Part shown: positions 59,680-64,000 of the stretch, in pieces
Layout: every line of letters begins with the position of its first letter
How positions within the stretch are numbered: the first letter of the stretch is position 1
Assembly (NCBI RefSeq): GCF_016019885.1
Contig: NZ_JAEANY010000002.1
Span: forward strand, 718,058 to 782,057
Length of the DNA: 64,000 bases
Direction of reading: 5' to 3'
Origin: Aurantiacibacter sediminis
GTDB taxonomy: Bacteria > Pseudomonadota > Alphaproteobacteria > Sphingomonadales > Sphingomonadaceae
Position numbers and translations under genes: made by a program
Notes under the pieces: generated by a model
What the model was told of the DNA's origin: nothing
Databases searched by the model: none
The model's input: only the letters and a program-made list of their open reading frames with translations

Positions 59680-61449
59680 ATGAAATCCTTCAAAGTCTTG
59701 TTGGCGACTTTTGCCACGCTTTCTAGCGTGTTGGCGCTTTCAGCTTCAGGCGCTGCGGCGCAAGACACACGCACATATTTCAGCGCGCGCATCGCGGATT
59801 CGCAGGTGCCGCAGCAATTAAGCGCGGATGAGCGGGAGTATTATGGACAGTTATTCCGCGCCATAGATGCCGAGCGGTGGGCTGAAGTGGAAAGCCTCTT
59901 TAATCAACGCTCCGATGGCCTGTTGCATGATGTAGCCCGTGCGGAATACATCCTGCATGCGAGCTCCCCGCGTGCCGAGCTTTCCGAAATCGTCGAAGTC
60001 CTGGACGACGGGGCGCATCTGCCACAGGCAGAGCAATTGGGCCGACTTGGCGTCACGCGCGGTCTCGCACGCGAACCGGATTTGCCCTATGTACGGACGT
60101 TCAGCAGGCGCAGTGAAATGCCGCGGCGTTACCGTCCTCGCTCCATCAATGACGGCACAATGCCGGGCGATGTTCGCACCTCCATCCTCAGCCATATCTC
60201 CAATGATGATCCCGATGGAGCGCGTTTGCTGCTGGACGGTGTCGATGCTTCACTGAGCCCTGCGGCACGAGCCGAATGGCGCCAGCGCGTTGCGTGGAGC
60301 TATTACATCGAAAATCGCGACCCGGAAGCACTGGCCATAGCGCAGACTGTGGGAGCGGGATCCGGACCCTGGGTTGCGGAGGGCGATTGGGTTGCCGGGC
60401 TGGCCTCCTGGCGCCTCGGTGATTGCCAGACCGCGCTCGATTATTTCCAGCGCTCTGCTGCCGGTGCAGACAGCCCGAACTTGCGCGCCGCCGCACTTTT
60501 CTGGGGTTCGCGCGCGGCCATGCGATGCCGCCAGCCTGAATTAAGCACGCAATTGCTCAACAACGCGGCCGGCGACGATCGGGTACTCTACGGCATGTTG
60601 GCAGCCGAGCAATTGGGCCGCGAATTGCCTGATCGGGTCGAAAGCGCCGATCTCAGTCAGGACGATTGGCGCGCCATCGGCAATATCGAGAATGTGCGCA
60701 TCGCTGTCGCACTCACTGAGATCGATCGGGATATCCTGGGAAGCCAAGTCCTCCTTCATCAGGCACGCATCGGCTCACCGGATGAATATGCACCGATTTC
60801 GCGATTGGCCCGCGCCCTCGGCTTTCCGCGTACGCAGATTTACATGGCACTCAATGCCCCAAGCGGCGCCGATGCCGATCCCGCATCGCATTTTCCAGCG
60901 CCGCGCATCGCTCCCTTCAATGGATGGCAAGTCGATCCGGCACTCGCCTTTGCGATCACCTTGCAGGAGTCGGTTTTTCGCGCCGATGCCGTCAGCCCGG
61001 CAAATGCGCAGGGCCTGATGCAAATCACTCCGCCCACTGTCCGCCAACATGCCGGATGCGTCGGACGGTCGACGAGCGCGATCAACGTCTTCGATCCGTC
61101 CATGAATCTCGCGCTTGGCCAGTGCAATTTGCAAATGGTTGCGCGCAGCTCGGCGACACAAGGGCGGCTGCCGCAGATTATGGCGGCCTATAATGCCGGC
61201 CTGTCTCCTATCACGCGCTGGGTGTCCGAAGTGAACGATCAGGGCGACCCTCTGCTTTATATGGAGTCGATCCCCTATTGGGAGACGCGCGGCTACGTTT
61301 CCATCGTGATGCGCAATTACTGGATGTATGAGCGACAGGCGAACTCGCCTTCGCCCACCCGCAGAGCCTTGGTGCAGAATGACTGGCCGATGTTTTCTGA
61401 TGGCACAAGCAGCGATGGCCGCGTTTACATGTCGAGCGGGCAGCGCTGA
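59680..61449 (+). CDS. Soluble lytic murein transglycosylase
   Basis: The 589-aa periplasmic enzyme cleaves peptidoglycan glycan strands with formation of 1,6-anhydro ends. A signal peptide (to about residue 27, AAAQ) is followed by a long helical superhelix-like domain and a C-terminal SLT domain: LAFAITLQESVFRADAVSP (catalytic Glu), NAQGLMQITPPTVRQ and AAYNAGLSPITRWV. Layout matches Slt70-type enzymes. The moaB ATG overlaps its stop by one base (TGATG). Confidence 0.94.
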   Translation: MKSFKVLLATFATLSSVLALSASGAAAQDTRTYFSARIADSQVPQQLSADEREYYGQLFRAIDAERWAEVESLFNQRSDGLLHDVARAEYILHASSPRAELSEIVEVLDDGAHLPQAEQLGRLGVTRGLAREPDLPYVRTFSRRSEMPRRYRPRSINDGTMPGDVRTSILSHISNDDPDGARLLLDGVDASLSPAARAEWRQRVAWSYYIENRDPEALAIAQTVGAGSGPWVAEGDWVAGLASWRLGDCQTALDYFQRSAAGADSPNLRAAALFWGSRAAMRCRQPELSTQLLNNAAGDDRVLYGMLAAEQLGRELPDRVESADLSQDDWRAIGNIENVRIAVALTEIDRDILGSQVLLHQARIGSPDEYAPISRLARALGFPRTQIYMALNAPSGADADPASHFPAPRIAPFNGWQVDPALAFAITLQESVFRADAVSPANAQGLMQITPPTVRQHAGCVGRSTSAINVFDPSMNLALGQCNLQMVARSSATQGRLPQIMAAYNAGLSPITRWVSEVNDQGDPLLYMESIPYWETRGYVSIVMRNYWMYERQANSPSPTRRALVQNDWPMFSDGTSSDGRVYMSSGQR

Positions 61450-61976
61450 TGGCGATCGATGAAACGCGCGAATTCGTGCCGGTTTCGATCGCTCTGATAA
61501 CCGTTTCCGATACCCGCAGCCCGGAAAATGATACATCGGGCGATATACTAGCAGAACGGATCGCAGGCGATGGGCATCACCTTGCTGAGCGGACGATCGT
61601 CAAGGATGATGCCGAGGCGATTGCCGCACAATTGCGCGAATGGAGCGACGATCCGAATATAGACGCCGTGATAACCACAGGCGGAACGGGTCTGACGGGC
61701 CGGGATGTAACTCCTGAGGCTTTCGACATGGTCAAGGACAAGGACATCCCGGGTTTCGGAGAACTTTTCCGCTGGATCAGCTTCGATCTGATCGGCACGT
61801 CCACCATTCAGTCTCGTGCCTGTGCTGTACTCGCTGGAAGCACTTACATCTTCGCCCTTCCCGGCTCGAACGGCGCGGTGAAAGATGGCTGGGATCGCAT
61901 TTTGCGCGAGCAGCTCGATAGTCGCAATCGGCCATGCAATTTCGTGCAATTGATGCCGCGACTGAACGAGCGCTAG
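61449..61976 (+). CDS. moaB: Molybdenum cofactor biosynthesis protein B
   Basis: The 175-aa MogA/MoaB-fold protein adenylates or binds molybdopterin. Motifs are ALITVSDTRSPENDTSG, the product loop VITTGGTGLTGRDVTPEA, and IFALPGSNGAVKDGWD. Its start shares one base with the transglycosylase stop. No other moa genes are next to it. Confidence 0.95.
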   Translation: MAIDETREFVPVSIALITVSDTRSPENDTSGDILAERIAGDGHHLAERTIVKDDAEAIAAQLREWSDDPNIDAVITTGGTGLTGRDVTPEAFDMVKDKDIPGFGELFRWISFDLIGTSTIQSRACAVLAGSTYIFALPGSNGAVKDGWDRILREQLDSRNRPCNFVQLMPRLNER

Positions 61977-62050
61977 CCGACACCCAAGAACGTTACCACA
62001 AACGGAGTGAGGGACTTGCTCCCGTCGGGAGCTTGTTCTACTTCTGTTCC

Positions 62051-63130
62051 ATGCTCAAGCATGAGAAGATAAAAGGCCGTGGAGCTCAGTCGGCTGTGGT
62101 GCCCGATCGCTTCGGGCTGGCTCAGCGCAATGTCGATGGCGAGTGGCGCGATGCGATGGAGCAGCTCGAAGGTCCGCCGGTCAAATTGCGCACGCAGGTG
62201 ACTGAAGAGCACCCGAAGACCATCCTGTCATTCAATCAATCACCGGACATTTTCTTCGATCGCTCAATCAACGCCTATCGTGGCTGCGAACATGGCTGCG
62301 TCTATTGCTTTGCGCGCCCCACCCATGCCTATCACGATCTCTCACCTGGCCTGGACTTCGAGACAAAGCTATTCGCAAAGCCCGATGCGCCTCGTCTGTT
62401 GCGGGAGACCCTTGCGCGACCGAAATATGTGCCCAAGCCGATTGCCATGGGGACCAACACCGATCCCTATCAGCCGATAGAGAAGCGATATCGGATCACG
62501 CGGCAACTGCTGGAAATCTGCTTAGAATGTCGTCATCCGGTGACCATCACAACTAAATCCGATCGCGTATTGCAGGATCTCGATCTTCTAAAGGAGATGG
62601 CGCAGCAGGAGCTTGTCGCCGTCGCGATTTCCGTGACCAGTCTCGATCCTGCGCTATCGGGCAAGCTTGAACCCCGCGCCGCCGCTCCCCACAAGCGAAT
62701 GGCCGCGCTTGGGCAACTAGCGGAAAATGGCATTCCGACGCATTGCTCGATAGCACCCATCATTCCCGCTATCACCGACTGCTTCATGGAGGAGATCATT
62801 CAAGAGGCTGCTTCAGCAGGCGTGGGCAGCATTGGCTGGATACCCTTACGGCTGCCACATGAAGTTGCGCCGCTTTTTCGCGAATGGCTGGATGTGCATT
62901 TCCCCGATCGCGCGGCCAAGGTGATGAGCATCGTTCGATCCATCCGCAATGGGCGCGATAATGACCCGCACTTCTTCAGCCGTTTGAGGCCGAGCGGCGT
63001 CTGGGCGGAGCTTTTTCGCACCCGGTTCCGGGTCGCCTGCCGCAAAAACAATGTGAAAAAACAGAATTTTTACCTCGAAACCGGCAATTTTCGACGTCCA
63101 AGTGTGGACGGACAGCTACAACTGTTGTGA
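62051..63130 (+). CDS. PA0069-family radical SAM protein
   Basis: This 359-aa radical SAM protein has the [4Fe-4S] motif CEHGCVYC in NAYRGCEHGCVYCFARPTH. After it come MGTNTDPYQPIEKRY, PVTITTKSDRVLQDLD, ISVTSLDPALSGKLEPRAAAPHKR and IPTHCSIAPIIPAITD, all typical of the PA0069/spore-photolyase-like subgroup. The reaction is unknown in the literature I can recall. ATG 62051 gives the family's usual length; the frame extends further back into moaB. Confidence 0.9.
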   Translation: MLKHEKIKGRGAQSAVVPDRFGLAQRNVDGEWRDAMEQLEGPPVKLRTQVTEEHPKTILSFNQSPDIFFDRSINAYRGCEHGCVYCFARPTHAYHDLSPGLDFETKLFAKPDAPRLLRETLARPKYVPKPIAMGTNTDPYQPIEKRYRITRQLLEICLECRHPVTITTKSDRVLQDLDLLKEMAQQELVAVAISVTSLDPALSGKLEPRAAAPHKRMAALGQLAENGIPTHCSIAPIIPAITDCFMEEIIQEAASAGVGSIGWIPLRLPHEVAPLFREWLDVHFPDRAAKVMSIVRSIRNGRDNDPHFFSRLRPSGVWAELFRTRFRVACRKNNVKKQNFYLETGNFRRPSVDGQLQLL

Positions 63131-63253
63131 AACATTAGCTTCACATGCGGTTTTGGGTTAACACCCCTTGCAAGTGTGTGGCATTGTCAGTCCGGTTCGA
63201 TTGGCAGTTTCTGCGCATCGATTCGTAATTCGTGTTAATTGGGGGAATACCTG

Positions 63254-64000
63254 ATGAAAAAAGTTACCATCGCCCTCCTCGCCGGGACAGCGTGCATTGC
63301 AACGCCTGCTGCGGCGCGGGATGGTGAATTCTACTTCGGCGCCGGTTTCGGTGTTACCTCGCCGGAAGATACCGATCTGGATACCGGTGAAAATGGCCTC
63401 GATGAGATCATCATTGAACTGGATCACGGTTTCGAAGGCGCGCTGATGCTCGGCTACGATGCCGGCCCGCTTCGCTTCGAAGTCGAAGGCTCCTATCGTG
63501 AATACGATGTGGATGCGGTCGATGCTTTCCTCGTCGGTGTTCCCTCGGATGCAGACTCCAACCTCGCATTCGGCTTCCAGAGCCCTGCGCGAGGCAGCGG
63601 TTCGCAGTGGAGCGGCATGTTTAATGCCCTGCTCGACTTCGGTGGCAATGACGGCATCGGCGTTTCCGCCGGCGGCGGCGTCGGCATCACCAATGCTTCT
63701 TTCAGCGACGTTCGCACCTTCTCGACCGGTCCGGGCTTCCTCGATGACGACGATGTCAACTTTGCATGGCAGGCGATCGGCCAGATCTATTCGCCGCTGA
63801 GCGACAATATCGACGTTGCCCTGCGCTATCGTTTCCACAAGGTAACGGGCGTTGAGTACACCGATACGGTTGGCCGTACCTTCGATGCCGACGTTGCCTC
63901 GCACTCGCTGCTGGGCTCGTTCATCCTGAACTTCGGTGGTGATGAGCCGGCACCGCCGCCTCCTCCGCCGCCCCCGCCGCCGCCTCCGCCGCCTCCTCCA
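63254..64000 (+). CDS. OmpA-like outer-membrane protein, N-terminal barrel and polyproline linker (cut by window edge)
   Basis: The 249 visible residues have a signal peptide (MKKVTIALLAGTACIATPAA), a beta-barrel with alternating strands (EFYFGAGFGVTSP, EGALMLGYDAGPLRFEVEGS, NIDVALRYRFHKVTG, LGSFILNFGG) and then a polyproline linker (PAPPPP..., 16 Pro in a row reaching the window end). This layout is that of sphingomonad OmpA-family porins whose C-terminal OmpA domain binds peptidoglycan; that domain lies outside the window. A GGGGGAA ribosome site lies 7 nt before the ATG. Confidence 0.88.
   Translation, partial: MKKVTIALLAGTACIATPAAARDGEFYFGAGFGVTSPEDTDLDTGENGLDEIIIELDHGFEGALMLGYDAGPLRFEVEGSYREYDVDAVDAFLVGVPSDADSNLAFGFQSPARGSGSQWSGMFNALLDFGGNDGIGVSAGGGVGITNASFSDVRTFSTGPGFLDDDDVNFAWQAIGQIYSPLSDNIDVALRYRFHKVTGVEYTDTVGRTFDADVASHSLLGSFILNFGGDEPAPPPPPPPPPPPPPPPP
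63953..64000 (+). repeat. Polyproline (CCN) codon tract
   Basis: Sixteen consecutive proline codons (CCG/CCT/CCC/CCA mixed), after an earlier Pro-Ala, form the linker of the OmpA-like protein. Such a run will stall ribosomes without EF-P and may vary in length between strains. Confidence 0.85.

Noticed and set aside
1..64000. tRNA, rRNA, CRISPR, insertion sequence, prophage or attachment site
   Set aside because: No T-loop/anticodon arrangement, no repeat-spacer array, no transposase or integrase protein, and no flanking direct repeats were seen; nearly all sequence is accounted for by conserved genes.

Overview
The window is 64 kb of GC-rich bacterial chromosome with ordinary housekeeping content. 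Gene content points to an alphaproteobacterium of the order Sphingomonadales, most likely Erythrobacteraceae (Erythrobacter, Qipengyuania or Altererythrobacter type). The indicators are the nuo operon with interspersed extra ORFs, the cluster rne / amidase / PBP1A / prfB, the RNase E with an expanded S1 domain and a terminal GWW motif, and a complete exosortase A (XrtA/EpsH-type) exopolysaccharide locus. The genus is inferred from family knowledge and was not computed. No rRNA, tRNA, CRISPR array, insertion sequence or prophage was recognised.

Layout. 1-6695 (minus strand): respiratory complex I operon nuoABCDEFG, with nuoG cut by the window edge. Almost every junction overlaps by 1-11 nt. 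Four extra ORFs are threaded between the nuo genes: a secreted 170-aa protein and three tiny membrane proteins of 64, 62 and 46 aa. 6782-13871: a beta-propeller lipoprotein, a coniferyl-aldehyde-type dehydrogenase divergent from a thiolase, a small lipoprotein with an intrinsic terminator, an SH3-like secreted protein, an ammonium transporter and a DUF805 membrane protein. 13868-23721 (minus): a long co-directional run of amidase, PBP1A, prfB, secreted beta-propeller protein, lipoprotein methyltransferase, flavin oxidoreductase and alpha/beta hydrolase. 24201-28814 (plus): rne, then a nucleotidyltransferase and a D-Ala-D-Ala-ligase-like ATP-grasp protein forming an uncharacterised pair. 28921-32414: a small secreted protein, an SDR, and a lone sdhB followed by zapE.

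32411-50804 is the XrtA locus. On the minus strand, transcribed from 45092 leftwards, are the polysaccharide export lipoprotein, chain-length determinant, tyrosine-kinase-like ATPase, outer-membrane barrel, AAA ATPase, deacetylase, FemAB-like protein, glycosyltransferase, exosortase A fused to an EpsI domain, and an asparagine-synthetase-like amidotransferase. Next to it is a head-to-head enzyme module: PLP decarboxylase and acyl-CoA-ligase-like enzyme on the minus strand, and GNAT-like transferase, acyl carrier protein and two hydrolases on the plus strand. Together these predict synthesis, acyl or amide modification and export of an exopolysaccharide coupled to PEP-CTERM protein sorting. No PEP-CTERM substrate lies in the window, and the chemistry of the enzyme module is unassigned.

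50801-58867 (minus): 23S/tRNA m5U-type methyltransferase, NAD(P)HX repair enzyme, lipoprotein, ilvD, N-formylglutamate amidohydrolase, ispE and ETF-ubiquinone oxidoreductase. 58950-64000 (plus): uracil-DNA-glycosylase-like protein, lytic transglycosylase, moaB, PA0069-type radical SAM protein, and the start of an OmpA-like porin with a polyproline linker cut by the window end.

The most interesting targets are the hidden small ORFs in the nuo operon, the NTP-transferase/ATP-grasp pair, the XrtA enzyme module with atypical nucleophile sites, and the secreted beta-propeller protein carrying a TonB-receptor-like motif.
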